64,000 nucleotides of DNA, from the NCBI GenBank assembly GCA_037447655.1, contig JBBHKE010000085.1:209356-273355 (forward strand), written 5' to 3'. Below the pieces are notes generated by a model, which ran no database searches, was not told the DNA's origin, and saw nothing but the letters and a program-made list of their open reading frames with translations. Position 1 is the stretch's first letter; the number at the start of each line of letters is the position of its first letter. Below are positions 1 through 11,539 of this stretch, piece after piece. A program made the translations under genes and the position numbers. Origin of the DNA: Zygnema cylindricum (Eukaryota; Streptophyta; Zygnematophyceae; Zygnematales; Zygnemataceae).

Positions 1-161
1 CACGACTAAAAAAAACCACTCGTGACCACTAACTTAGCGCAATGACAAATTAATCAGCCGCGCGAAAGACCGCGACCGCCGACTACAACTTAGACTGAAA
101 AAGATAGAATAGTCGGCCGTGCGACAGACCGGGACATCCGATTACAAATTTTGACTTAACA
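1..161 (-). repeat. Ty1/copia 3' LTR, partial (runs off window)
   Basis: On the minus strand a TGTTAAG start follows directly after a G-rich polypurine tract and the RNase H reading frame, as expected for the first bases of a 3' LTR. The rest of the LTR lies beyond the left edge, so neither its end nor a target duplication can be seen. Confidence 0.6.
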
Positions 162-176
162 ATCCCCCTCTCAAAC
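162..176 (-). promoter_or_regulatory. Polypurine tract of the left-edge copia element
   Basis: The minus strand reads GAGAGGGGGAT just before the LTR's TG. Plus-strand DNA synthesis of LTR retrotransposons is primed from such tracts. Confidence 0.6.
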
Positions 177-185
177 TTGTAATCA

Positions 186-1088
186 TCACATCAAATCTAA
201 TTTAGGTCTCCCCCTCAAAAGTACATCATGGGCCGCGGCTTTTGTCAACATATCCGCGGCTTCCTCCAACGTCGAAACATATAAAAATTCAACTTCCTTT
301 GCCGTGACCAAATCGCGTACGAAATGCCACTGAATCCTAATATGTTTTGTCCTCTTGTGAAAGACAGGATTCTTCACCAATGTCATCGAACACATACTAT
401 CAGAAAAAAATTTCATACAACCTATTGAAATCCCCAATTCGCCAAGTAGTTCCTTGATCCAAATCAACACCTTAGATGTGTGACACGCCGCCATGTATTC
501 TGCTTCGGTTGAACTTAAAGCAACAGTTGGTTGGAGTCGCGAACTCCAAGAAACTGCCGTGCCGCCAAAAACAAAAGCATATCCAGACGTTGATTTTCCT
601 GTGTCAAAATCTCCACCCCAATCTGCGTCACAATATCCCACGCACTCCAAAGATGTCCGTCCAGATCGGAACAATAAACCAATCTCGATTGTACCTGCAA
701 GGTAACGATATATCCTCTTCACGGCCTCCCAATGAATCTTTTTAGGAGCCTGACAAAATCGGCTCACGACAGAAACTGCGGCTGAAATATCCGGTCGCGT
801 GGCCACACTTAAATACATTAAACTTCCAACGGCCTCACGATAGGGCACGTGGACAGTTTCCTCCTCCTCAAATTTGCGATATTGTAGTTTGGAATCTAGT
901 GGTGTCAAAACCGGCTTAGAGTCCAACATAGCAAATTTAGTTAATACTTCTTTGGCGGGAGCGGAAGCGAGAGCGGGATAGGGAGAGGCAGAGGGAGAGG
1001 GAGAGGGAGCGGGAGAGGGAGAGGAAGAGGGAGACATCATGTTCACTTGTGACAACGTCGACGTCATTAATTCAATAGTTTCCGCCAT
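186..1088 (-). CDS. Copia RNase H fragment fused to a Ser/Pro/Ala-rich leader
   Basis: A 300-residue open frame. From about residue 48 it is the end of a copia polyprotein: the RT-RNase H connection (PYREAVGSLMYL), then RNase H with its acidic residues in DADW, STEAEYM and SDS, the KHIRI motif and the C-terminal ADMLTKA. The first 45 residues are not copia. They hold a Ser-Pro/Ala-rich run encoded by a GGGAGA microsatellite and start at an ATG in a GCCATGG context that recurs in an unrelated repeat near 25490. Integrase, RT and gag are absent. The frame is intact, but this is probably a truncated relic joined to another repeat rather than a host gene. Confidence 0.7.
   Translation of the reverse strand: MAETIELMTSTLSQVNMMSPSSSPSPAPSPSPSASPYPALASAPAKEVLTKFAMLDSKPVLTPLDSKLQYRKFEEEETVHVPYREAVGSLMYLSVATRPDISAAVSVVSRFCQAPKKIHWEAVKRIYRYLAGTIEIGLLFRSGRTSLECVGYCDADWGGDFDTGKSTSGYAFVFGGTAVSWSSRLQPTVALSSTEAEYMAACHTSKVLIWIKELLGELGISIGCMKFFSDSMCSMTLVKNPVFHKRTKHIRIQWHFVRDLVTAKEVEFLYVSTLEEAADMLTKAAAHDVLLRGRPKLDLM
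959..1035. repeat. GGGAGA-type microsatellite inside the open frame
   Basis: Imperfect GGGAGA/GGGAGC units. On the minus strand they encode the Ser-Pro/Ala run of the frame above and mark the breakpoint between copia and non-copia sequence. Confidence 0.85.
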
Positions 1089-1236
1089 GGTTTCCCGATT
1101 TTATTTTTTGTTCTTTTTTCACTCAACCTGCCATACAAAATATGCCCAAAGGTGTTAAAAAAAAATTCAAAGTTCTTTCACTTCGTACCACTACTCTCGT
1201 GTTTCATTTAAGAGGTGTGAGATAAAGCAGTAGTGT

Positions 1237-1297
1237 GAGAGGGAGAGGGAGAGGGAGAGGGAGAGGGAGAGGGAGAGCGAGAGCGAGAGGGAGAGGC
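1237..1297. repeat. GGGAGA hexanucleotide microsatellite
   Basis: About ten near-perfect GAGAGG units. The segment from about 1060 to 1297 can be aligned with 25460-25665 (same GCCATGG block, same GAGGGAGAG end), so it belongs to an interspersed repeat. Confidence 0.85.
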
Positions 1298-1927
1298 AAT
1301 GAGTGTAAGCTGTTTCAAATGACCTATAAATGAAAGTGGAGATCCAAAAAACCTGCAATTAACAAAAAAATAATGCATAACATGCAAAAAAAAAAATAAC
1401 GTGTGTTCATCTCGCCCGGTAACATTCCTTGAAGTTTTTCGAGGAGTTCGCGTGCCGGCGGGTCGAAAAGAGGAAAACGCCAAATTGAGTTTAGAAGGCG
1501 ACAAAATTGAAGTGCATTCAATGTATTACGATAATGTTCATTGTACTGTAGTAAAATGAAAAATTTCGTACGGAAACAAATTCTCGTTGGAGAGTGGAGA
1601 CTGAATTTTGGATAAAACCAAAAAAAAAACCCGATAAGAACGCTCCATACAGGTACCAAAACGTTTTAAACGCACACATGAAACGTCAAAAATATAATGT
1701 TTTATGCGCACGGAACAAAATTCAAAATTTTTAAAATGCGACTTTGACTTCAGTAAACATACGCAAAACAAAAATACTTGAAAATTAAATAAATAATACG
1801 ACAACGGACAACTTAATCGAAACGAAAACAACGACTTTACCGACGATCAATGGTTTGTCGCTACAAAAGTGAATCAGCGACCAGAGACCAAGCTGTCTCG
1901 TCGATGGTTCAGCAACCAGCGACGAGG

Positions 1928-1993
1928 CAGAGCCAAGAGGGCGCGGGCGCCGAGTTAGCGCAGAGCCAAGAGGGCGCGGGCGCCGAGTTAGCG
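1928..1993. repeat. 33-bp tandem duplication, GC-rich
   Basis: Two adjacent identical 33-bp units rich in GGCGCGGGCGCC, in otherwise AT-rich DNA. Nothing else is recognised between 1300 and 2300. Confidence 0.85.
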
Positions 1994-2302
1994 CTGGCAA
2001 CCTCCCGGAGCCGCGATAGTGTCAAATCAGTGCCGGCGGTTTGCCCTATTACTACATGGCAACAAAAATAATGAAAAATGAAAGTTAAAGTATATAATGG
2101 CCAATTTTACAAAATATTGAATAATGGCAAATTGATAATTGAAGCAAAAATTGTTACAACATATCAACATTGAATAATAAAAGTGCATAATTGAATCGAA
2201 ATAAACCAATTTTATATTCATGTGAGGGAGATAGTTAAGTTTACACATAAATAGAGGCTAAACTCATTAACGGTCGTGAATAGGGTTATCTCCTCTCTCT
2301 TT

Positions 2303-4258
2303 CTACTCTAAATCTATGTCATCTATATCTTCGTCAAAATTCTCTTCCACTACCTCTCCTTCTTCTTCTTCACATGATATCATAGCTTCCTCATAGCTAA
2401 CATCCTTGGTCTTGTGTGCTAATCTAAGATTGCTAAAAATCAGCACCAAGTCATTGTTCGTGTTAGCCGTAATGTTATTCCGTTTTTTTGAGTGAATATG
2501 GTCATAGGTTGACAAATTCCTCTCACATGAGATTGCAACTGAGCATTGGGCAAGGACCCTGATTGCTACCTTCTGCAAGATAGGTGTGACAGTCCCAAAC
2601 TAGTGCCACCACTTCCACCTTGGCATCTTCTTAGTACAACTTTTGTTACCTCTCTCCACAAAACACCCTCAAAACCTCTATACTTAGTCAAATCATTGTA
2701 GGTTTCGGCTTGGTCATCCACATTCGGTAAAATCATATCAAGCATAGTTCGGAAGCCTTCCATGACCTCCACAATTGAATGTTGGCTATAGGCAACACTT
2801 TGGTTCTCAAGATCGAGTACAAAACCGGCTACATACATGGGGTTGTGTGCCATCTCCCATTTGGCCTACCAGGATGTCTTTAGCTCCTCCAAAATGTGCA
2901 CTCCATCGTAATTTCTCATTCCTCCATTGTTGGATATATTATGTAAATATCGGCCAATCATGTAAAAACCATAATAATATTTCCCCACATTTGGGCCCTC
3001 TTTGTCACACTCCCTCATAAGTCACACCTCCCTCATAAGTCACACCACAGGCTTTGAAACTGCCATACCCTCCTTCACTCTCATCCACTCTCATCGAAAA
3101 CATACCTTCCTTCAGTCTCATCCACTCTCATCCAAAACTCTGAGCTCATAATGTGGCCCTTAATCTTGCCCCCTTCATATTTGTAAGCAACTTTGCCCAT
3201 CCACTGCTTGTAGTAGTCGTCAAACATTAAGCCCTCTAAGTTGTCCTTAACCTCTAAAAACCTTAGGAGCAAGCCAAAAATTGTCGCACTGGTCGCAAAC
3301 CTGAAGCATGCCGAAAGTTGTCACACACTTGGTCTCTCCAGGTTTCAAAAGCTTGAGTGTAGATAGCTTGTTTAAAATGGAAGCACTCATGCTATGGTTT
3401 GTGATGAATTTCAGAATGTCCTTTGCCTTTGCATCTCAAACACGTGTTGAAATACTTGCCTTAATCCTCCAACATGAGGTTTAAAACGTGGGCAGAGCAT
3501 ATAGTCCACGTGAGGGAGGGGTACTTATTCATGAGCAATAAGACTTTCACCTTGTTTATGGGAGAAAAATCAGTTACAACCGGCACCACATGCTCCACAC
3601 CTATTGCAAGAACTCCCTTCTCCAACACCTTACAAATGTATTTGGCATCCTTATACTCCCCACTATTTTCAACCGCCATGAGAAACATGTCACCCTTCGG
3701 GGTGACATCTAAAATGTTAAGAAGAGGCTTTTGATCAACAGTCGTCTAACTGTCTGAAGTGATACATGCACTGGTGGCTTTTATCGTCTCCTTTATCGTC
3801 TCCATATAGCTCTCCAACATCTTAATCACCATCTCATTAATCTCAAATAGGAGACGAGGTCTCATGTCCTTGCACGGTGGTAGCTTGTAAGACTCTCCTA
3901 TCTCCCTAGTCTGCTCCACTGCAGTCTTGAAATAAGGGTTATTAAGTAAATTGAAAGGCAAACAATTGGCAAAGAAAACCTTAGCCCACGCTGCATCTAC
4001 TTCTTTCTGATTATGCTGATTGAAAGCATTCATAATATTCATCTGCACTCCTTGTACCTTATTGCTTTGGCTAGCATTTCTAATTTTTATCTGCACTGCT
4101 TGTACCTTATATCTTTGGCTAGACCTAGCACAGAGTTGTATAAGTCAATCTAGAGCTAATAGGGTACGCTTTTGAGAGCCATCAGTAACCTTGTCAATTT
4201 CCACTGCACTTAGCTGTGCCTTGACCTCATCCGGACATAAGTTGCAAGGCCTAATACC
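2303..4258 (-). pseudogene. hAT-family transposase (DUF659 type), broken
   Basis: Reading down the minus strand from about 4258 there is a BED-finger-like PCNLCP stretch, then a segment (3746-4096) like the region between BED finger and core in plant hAT transposases (LPFNLL, NPYFKTAV). Next comes a DUF659-like block (3461-3688) with VVTD, NKYPSLTWTICSAH and LNLMLED. The hAT C-terminal dimerisation region lies at 2303-2620, with CERNLSTYDHIHSKKRN and NDLVLIFSNLRL. Several frameshifts and stops separate these blocks, so no active protein is possible. Family assignment is from motif recognition; terminal inverted repeats were not located. Confidence 0.8.
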
Positions 4259-4575
4259 TTTATGCCTCACAATACCAATATATCTAGGGTAGAAATCATT
4301 TATGCAAAGTATTCCTTCCTGTGGGGCATGGAGGTATTAGGCCTTGCAACTTATGTCCGGATGAGGTCAAGGCACAGTTTAGTGCAGTGGAAATTTACAA
4401 GGCCATGGCTCTCAAAAGCGTACCTTATTATCTCTAGATTGCTTTATACAACTCCGTGCTAGGTCTAGCCAAAGCAATAAGGCACAAGGAGTGCAGATGA
4501 AAATTAGGAATGCTAGCCAAAGCAATAAGGTACAAGGAGTGCAGATGAATATTAGGAATGCTTTCAATCAGCGAT
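4015..4575. repeat. Large imperfect palindrome at the 5' end of the hAT relic
   Basis: The stretch 4015-4258 (transposase N-terminal coding region) reappears inverted at about 4328-4575 with a spacer of roughly 70 bp. Shared landmarks are the GCAACTTATGTCCGGATGAG block and the repeated GGAGTGCAGATGA block. Confidence 0.85.
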
Positions 4576-4619
4576 TCACTTTATAAACTCTCTTCGGCCG
4601 ACATAGCATTAACATTTGG

Positions 4620-5025
4620 AGTACTCACTATGATTTTGAATAATCCTATAAAGAGAGATGCGAGGCAAGTAAGAGGCTAATGAGATATCTTGTGGGAACT
4701 CGAGATTTCTGGTTGAATTTGCGGGGGAAAGACACGCATATCACTACTTTTTTGGGGGGGAAAGACACGCATATCACTACTTAGAGTGATACCAGTCATG
4801 GGGATTCGCCTATGAGAAGATCCACTTATGGTAATGTTTTACAAAATGGATCTGGTCTTTGTTGTTGGGGTAATAAGCAATAGAAATGAGTTTCTCAATC
4901 TACGATGGAGGTTATGTATATAGCTTCTTGTGTAGCTCTTAAAGAATTAATGTGGATAAATTCCTTGTATCGAGAACTAGGATTTTTGAAAAGTGGTATT
5001 CAACATTTTCTTTGTAAAAAAAGCT
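4620..5025 (+). pseudogene. Copia RNase H relic
   Basis: Conceptual translation gives, with frame breaks, RYLVGTRDFWLNLRGKD, then a diverged SDxxxGDSPMRRST segment, QSTMEVMYIASC and KELMWINSLYRELG, all recognisable RNase H positions of the same copia group as element B. A tandem duplication of about 25 bp (GGGGAAAGACACGCATATCA) interrupts it near 4731-4782. No LTR is seen beside it. Confidence 0.65.
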
Positions 5026-5029
5026 TTTT

Positions 5030-6596
5030 CTAAATAAAAGTTGATCCTTTATGTGAGTGTTTTCAATGTGCATTTATGTTTTTCAAAAAGATGAATGTGT
5101 CGTTGAGAGTGAATGTCGTAAATGATTTTCTGAGAGGTAAGAAATCATGTTACAACGTTATTTTCAAACTTATCTTAAAACACATCGATTAAGTGTTTTA
5201 AATAAAATGACACCAATTTTGCCAAAAAAAAAAACATATTCGCATGTGTGAAAATTTTCTAAAAAAAATTGTCGACGAAAAATACAAACACAGTTTTTTT
5301 TTTGTTCGCTTGCATATTGTGCGGATTTTCATTTGCAGGGGTGTGAAGGTTGCAATGTCATTTCACGAAAAGGTGAAAAATCAGTGAAGGCGCCACTACA
5401 TCCCGCACCTCTCTCACCTTGCTCACCTTGCCTCTCCTTCACCCGAAACTTCGCTACTTCGCGGCACCAATGGAGGAAGGCACAATGCTGAAGGGGGAGC
5501 TCGTGTGCAAACCAAGTCACATTGGGAAAAATCCAACAAACTTGCCCAATAAAAGAAATGTTTTTAAATTTGCAGAGCCTCAAGAATTCTATGCCCATTC
5601 ATGTTGAGCAGACAAGAGAGGCAAACGGAAAAGTGTTGTTCTGAGACAACTGCTGGCACTGAAGATGAAGAAGATGTAGCAGTAGTCATCGTAGAACAAA
5701 TCAAGAGAGGAAGCTTCCACAAATACCGATGGCTGAACAGCAACTTTGACAGACTATAACTTTCAAAAAAAAACCCTTCAAACGTCCTGAAAATTTGCCA
5801 CACTTTAGATAACACAAAAACAAACACACACACAAAATTTCAATCAATTCCGCTCCCAAATCTGTGAGATATGTAGAAATGAAATTACATAAAACTGAGT
5901 GTACAGTTTTCATATCATTTGTTCCTAAAAATCAAATTCACTAAGTCCTACTTTTATACACCGAAACTACACTAAGCTGTACGGAGACATTCCAGCCGTA
6001 CATCTAACATTCTATCACAAATATTTACACCAAAGTTAAGACAACGTAAAGTGATAATGATCTAGTCACGCCTCGTCACTATTTGTTGGCGGCGGCTGTC
6101 AGCGGTCCGATTAGAGGATTTGGCACCGTAGAATTGACTTTACGAAGTCCAGTGGTCCTGCCGAATTTCCGTACGTCCACGGAGGACATACTCACGCATT
6201 CTCCCAAGTGACGACACGTGTCCCAAGTGTGAATGAACCGTGAACTCCCAACTTCACTGTCACACTAATTTCGGTAAGTATTGAACCGAACTCAACCAAA
6301 AATAGCTTAAGTCCTGAACAGCTCTCTCTCACAGTTGAGGCATAAAGAGGACTAAAGCTTTCTAAAAACAACAAAAAGCATCTTGTTTAGCCATGACACA
6401 AAGGCTGTATGTCTACGATGTCGTGCAAAGTCATATCAAAACATACCAAAACGTTTGAAAAAGTACCTTGAGTCTTGCAACGCTCCAAAAAGTTTCGAAA
6501 AATAAGGTGCGCCAAGAAACGTTGTAAATGTATACAGCCGCCACGGGCATTGTCGACCTATACAATCGTCACAACGCTAAGTATAATTTTATTGTT
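5030..6596. other. No gene recognised; fragments of MITE-like repeats
   Basis: Contains an AAAACACAT...GTGTTTT inverted motif near 5170 and a GCAGGGGTGTGAAGG block near 5335 that recur in the TTA-target elements at 22563 and 25178. The rest gives only short spurious frames. Confidence 0.5.
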
Positions 6597-7469
6597 TGGC
6601 TAAGCCTTCATGTGTCTAAGTAAAGGTTTTTTTTCTGTCGTTTTCCTCTAAAACTTAGCGACGTACCGCTTAAGTTTCAACCGTATAAAGAAATCGAAAA
6701 AGTAGAGGTAAATTTTGGGTCATCGTTAAAATTCAAATGTACTACCTTTCGTCGTATTATGATTTTCTACCCACAGCAACGTCAACAAACGTCATTATCA
6801 AACTTTATTTTAAAACAAATCGGCGATGTGTTTTAAATTAAAGTATCACCGCTAAACAAATGGGAACACATATTTGCAAGCGTCAAAATTCTTTAAGATT
6901 TTAAAACAATTTTAAGCGATGATGAAAAGCACACGTTTCGCTGTGTTTTGTCTATTTGCTTTCAGTATGACGAGGAAAAGTACAAAATTCGTTTTGTTTT
7001 GGCAATTTGCGTCTAGAACGGATTTTTATTTTGCAGGGGTCTTAGTATTTCGATGCCATTTCACGTTGACCAGGCAGAAGATGCAAAGGCAAAACGCATC
7101 TTCTTCAACCATAAAACGGCAAATGTTGGATGGCGATGCGCCTAAAATGTCACGAAAAGACATGCGACGTCATAGGCAGTTGCAAAAAATAACGTGCGTC
7201 ATCATAGAAAATAGACGATGACAATTGTCACGGACATTCTTGACGTATACAATGGTCGCACCCTTAAGAAACAATTTTGTTGTTACACATCGAGACACTT
7301 AGAAAAAATTGTACATAGAATTTGCGCTAAAATTCAAAGTAAGCTAGCTAAGTTACTAGTACATGGAGACATGCCTTTACACATTGGGATTCTTTATAAT
7401 TATGCGCGGAGAATCTTCACTAAACTACAAAATAGGTTCGCTAAGTCACAATTACATGGGGTCGTACCC
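6597..7469. mobile_element. TTA-target MITE-like element (family M5), left end worn
   Basis: The right end reads ACATGGGGTCGTACCC followed by TAA. The left part has CATGTGTCTAAGTAAAGG then TTTCTGTCG, the same subterminal signature as the elements at 49890 and 54843. An internal block near 7035-7190 matches 50107-50250 on the other strand. Confidence 0.55.
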
Positions 7470-7472
7470 TAA

Positions 7473-8098
7473 GGGTGCGTCTCCATGTACTTGAAGCTTA
7501 TCGAACTTACCTTGTTTTTTAGCGCAATTTCGACGGACCCGGATCTTGGGTGTCCCTATGTGTAACAAAAAAATTGCTACTTAAAGGTGTGACGGTTGTA
7601 TATGATGACAATGCCCATGAGGATTGTTAATGTTTACAAACTGTGATGCTGCTCCTGATTGTTCAAAACTATTTGTGACGTGGCATAATTTTTGTGACAT
7701 TTGTAGATGTTTTCTTTTTCAACCCTTTGTCCATGGATGTTGGCCATGGTTGAAAAAGTGTCGTTTGCGCTGCCTTCCCTGTACGAATGCCTTTTGGCAA
7801 ATACAACGCGCTTTAAAACTCTATTCGATCGATCGGACGGTCGCTGATCAAAGTAGCGTTTTCTCCAGGTTTTTTGACTTTTCAAAGACGTCTGCACGAA
7901 GAGCTTTTCGAGTTATTCAGGTGTGACATTTTGTCTTGCTGAGATTGCATAGAAATGTTGTTGACTTCACTTCGATAATCTCGGATGGTTTAAAATTTCG
8001 AATGTGTTTCATTTTTCGGCTGTTGCATTGCTTAGCTGAGTTGTAAACAAAACCAGGAACCTTTTCCAATTCATTTCCCTAAATATTTAACGACGGTG
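7473..8098. mobile_element. Second M5-type element end, interrupted at 8099
   Basis: Begins GGGTGCGTCTCCATGTACTT right after a TAA at 7470-7472. It aligns with the left end of the element at 49890 (GGGTGTGTCCCCATGTACTG), including the following TTTTAGCGC and GTGTCCCTATGT stretches. It is broken by the element at 8101. Confidence 0.55.
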
Positions 8099-8100
8099 TA

Positions 8101-8932
8101 GTGTTGGGTATCAGGTAAATTCATATCGCGATAATCTCGATATTCGAAATATAAAATATCGATCGAGAAGAATCCTCGATATATCGTACCGAGACCAACA
8201 TAAATTATCGCGATATATATCGCAATACATAGTATTTTTTAAATTTAATATTTTTAGTTTTTTTATATAATATGTTATTTTAGCGAAAAAATCAAATTGT
8301 GTAATACGCCACATATGCCATGATTTTAGTTCCGTGACTTAAAGGTAGACGCCGCAAAATGTAACCGACAAAAAAGTACTAGTGTTGTAATTCTAATGAT
8401 TACTTATTTGGGGTATGGTTACACGAGGACTCTGTAATAGTATGGACAACAAAATTTATGCATTACAGAGGCCTCAGGTACATCACGTATAGTTTTTAAA
8501 CAAGTTTTACATACGTGTTCAGATATGAGTGGTTCTACGTAAGCTGACTATCAAATCTAAAAAATCATCTTATATCTGGAAACCGACCTTTTTCGTCTGA
8601 AAAGTCGTACTTGCGTATGACGTACGTGTACTTCACAAGTGTACCCCGTCAATGTAACTCAAAGATCTCCTTCACTCTGCTTACTTTCAGGAAAAAACTG
8701 TATTTCTTTCCGGCAAAGATTTTACTGTCACTTTGTCAGAAGTTACGTGACTTTGATAACCTGTGAGATTTTTTTTTTTTTTTTTTAAAGCTTCGATATA
8801 TCAACGATACGATATATCGGCAATATATCGCGATAGTTTGAAATTCGATATATCAAAGCGATACATCGATTATCGGGTACTTGAAATTCGATATATATCG
8901 AATATCGGCAAACGGTCCTCGATACCCAACAC
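8101..8932. mobile_element. TA-flanked MITE, copy 1 (family M2)
   Basis: Terminal inverted repeats GTGTTGGGTATC / GATACCCAACAC are flanked by TA on both sides. Subterminal DNA is packed with ATCGATATATCGCGAT-type inverted motifs. The middle (about 8330-8760) is unlike copy 2 and may be a further insertion. Confidence 0.8.
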
Positions 8933-8934
8933 TA

Positions 8935-9237
8935 GTGTAAACTAACGAATACTACGTACAGTACGCATCAAACGATGTTGAAAAGTCCATTAAATGCGTA
9001 CATTACTTTTCACCCGCACATTTTGGTACACTTATTTATAGTACCCGTAAATGTCCATACCTTTTAGGGTTATTTAAAGGGGTTTCCTAGGCTTTTAGGG
9101 TACATTTTGTACATTCCGTATATTTCAATGTAACTACCCTCACACTTGTTATAAATGTACGTACGGTGTCCGTATTTATCGTACTTTTTACGGCTATTTG
9201 TTTTAGGGTTTGTAGGGTATTCTCGTATATTCCCGTG
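8935..9237. other. GTAC-rich host repeat flanking copia element A
   Basis: Rich in GTAC and in AGGGTTTT/AGGGTTATTT motifs. The same style of sequence resumes at 14336-14830, so element A inserted into this repeat. No gene. Confidence 0.55.
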
Positions 9238-9242
9238 CAATG

Positions 9243-10038
9243 TGAAACTCTGAGACCTCCATAAGTCCTCAGAGTGGACAGCTTCCAAGAAGCCTCTAGG
9301 ATAATCCTGACCCCTTTGTGTTTCAGCAAAAACAACTGCCACCCTGGCAGACAAAAACTCTGACCACCTGCACCCTTGTGAAGGCAAGACTCCCCTGAGT
9401 CGACAACAAAAAGAATCTCTGAATTTGCTCCCCTGTGTAGTAAGTTATGGAAGGTCAAAGTTGACCTTTTGTACAGAAGCTCTCTAGGAGAGAGGGTCCT
9501 ATCTTCTAATTTTTCTAAGTCCTGTCTCTCTCACAGACTCTATCTACTGATGTACGGTACCAATCAGGTTACAGTTCTGTACGCAAAAGTACAGCTGCCG
9601 GTGTACTTTATGTACGGACATTGTACGACATGGCCAAAATGTCCACACGTGGTATGTACGGATTCGCTCTTTTAATCCTCGGAGATATCGCGCTGCAATG
9701 TAACATCGCCACGTGTCATCCGATGTGGCGATGCCCACAAACCGCCAAATTCTTCTTCCGCGATCTCTGCGCTAATTTCGGCCGTCCGATTAAACTCGCA
9801 TTTGATCGTAGCCGTAATTAATACCTCCGCGGTATTTGTTTCGCTTAATAAATCAATGCGCGGTATTGATTTCTTATCCGTACCGCAATTCGTACTTTTA
9901 TACTACCAGATCTATGTGTCCCGTTAACAACTATAGTTAAATGATTTATCCTACGAATTAATGTTTAATTAATTATCGTACTATATAATACGTAATACTA
10001 CTTCTACACTTAACGGCTAAGGCTACCGGCTATCTACT
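9243..10038 (-). repeat. 3' LTR of element A, 5'-truncated
   Basis: Matches 13295-14078 closely along its whole length. Open frames inside it occur at the same place in both LTRs and are not genes. Confidence 0.93.
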
Positions 10039-10060
10039 CATCAAGCTTCTTATTCCACTG

Positions 10061-11539
10061 TCAAGGCGACTGTTTCAAACCATAAAGAGATTTAATCAGC
10101 CGGCATACCTTACTCTCCTCTCCTTCCTCCACAAAACCTTCGGGTTGTCGCATGAAGATCTCCTCTTCCAATTCTCCATGCAAAAAGGTTGTTTTGATGT
10201 CCATCTGGTGCACTTCCATGTCTTCCGCTGCTGCCAGGCTGAGAAGTATGAGGACGGAGGGAAATCTGACAACCGGGGCAAAGGTTTCCTCGTAGTCAAT
10301 TCCCTCCTTTTGTGTAAATCCCTTCGCCACTAGTCGGGCCTTGTAGCGCTCGATTTTGTTATCTGGGTTCAGTTTTAATTTGAAAACCCACTTACAAGCG
10401 ATTGGTTTTCGGTTAGGTGGACAATCCACCAGCTCCCAAGTATCGGCTGCCATAATTGAGGCCATCTCTTCATTGATGGCTGTCTTCCACCGATTTCTTT
10501 CTGGACAAGTCATCGCCTCTCCATAAGTTTGAGGTTCATCTTGATGAGATATTTTTGTTACCTTGTTATTAACCTGTTTTTCTTGCATTCTTTTGCTACT
10601 TCTCCTTCCCCCCTCAAAATCTGAGGCCGGAATAGATGGTTCTCGTGGATTCTTTCGAACAAACTCGGCTTCTCCCCTATCCTTTGATTCCGAATCAATT
10701 TCCACCACGTCCTCCGCTTCGGGTAGAGTTGTCACTGGAGTTTCCACAGCCGAGTCCTTTTCGGTCTGATTTGTACCTGCAAGAATGTCATCGTCTCTAA
10801 AACCTGGATAGTTAAGAAGCTCAAAGTCATCAAAATTTTCTGACTCAAATCTGATTTTTACTGACTTCGTATATTTGAAGGGATCCACAAACTTTCCTTC
10901 ATCCATAACTACTAGATGTTTTACTAAGATTATATCATCCCTTTTTAGATCATAAACTCTATATCCTTTAACATCATCATCATATCCTAATAAGTATCCC
11001 GGTTTTCCTTTAGGATCTAGCTTCCAATTAGACCGATCTGTATCTAGACTGAATACTTGACTGCCGAAAACCTTTAAGTGAGAAATGTCTGGTTTCCGGC
11101 CTGTCCATCTCTCATAAGGTGTTTGATCTTTTATAGCTGAAGCAAGAACTCTATTTTTGAGGTAATTAGCACAGTTCATTGCTTCTACCCAAAACCTTTT
11201 TCCTATCTTTTTATCCGACAACATACTTCTAGCACTATCACTTAGTGTTCTATTTAACCTTTCACCTACCCCATTCTGTTCCGGATTTCTTGGAACTGTC
11301 TTTTGGTGTTGGACCCCATCTTCCCTCAAAAAATCCTCAAACTGGTTAGAAGTATACTCTCCACCATTGTCACTCCTTACTCTCTTGATTGGAGTTTCAT
11401 GGAGTTTTTTGCTCCATGCTTTATATTGTCTAAAACAATCCTGAGCTTCTGACTTGTTTTTCAAAAAGTACACCTGGGAATACCGAGACCTATCATCAGT
11501 TATAGTCATCATAAATCTCTTCCCCCCCGGTGAGGGCAC
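10061..11539 (-). pseudogene. Element A integrase core and N-terminal reverse transcriptase
   Basis: A 492-residue open frame. Residues 1-180 are the copia integrase core: TDDRS near residue 15, SDNGGEY with Asp57 and NPEQNGVGER with Glu93, giving the D-35-E spacing. An acidic linker with KNPREPSIP follows. RT starts near residue 340 (PERNRWKTAINEEM, CKWVFKLKLN, YKARLVAKGFTQKEGIDY, MDIKTTFLHGELEEEI) and stops after YGLKQSP. The catalytic YVDD and everything beyond are deleted. Although open, it lacks its own polyprotein start. Confidence 0.9.

Noticed and set aside
7826-7860. Thirty-base block GGTCGCTGATCAAAGTAGCG shared with 16526-16553
   Set aside because: Part of dispersed repeats; too short to define an element or regulatory site.
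9469-9821. Overlapping frames of about 65 residues, also at 13509-13888 and 29409-29809
   Set aside because: They occur at the same place in three copies of the A-family LTR and are LTR sequence, not genes.
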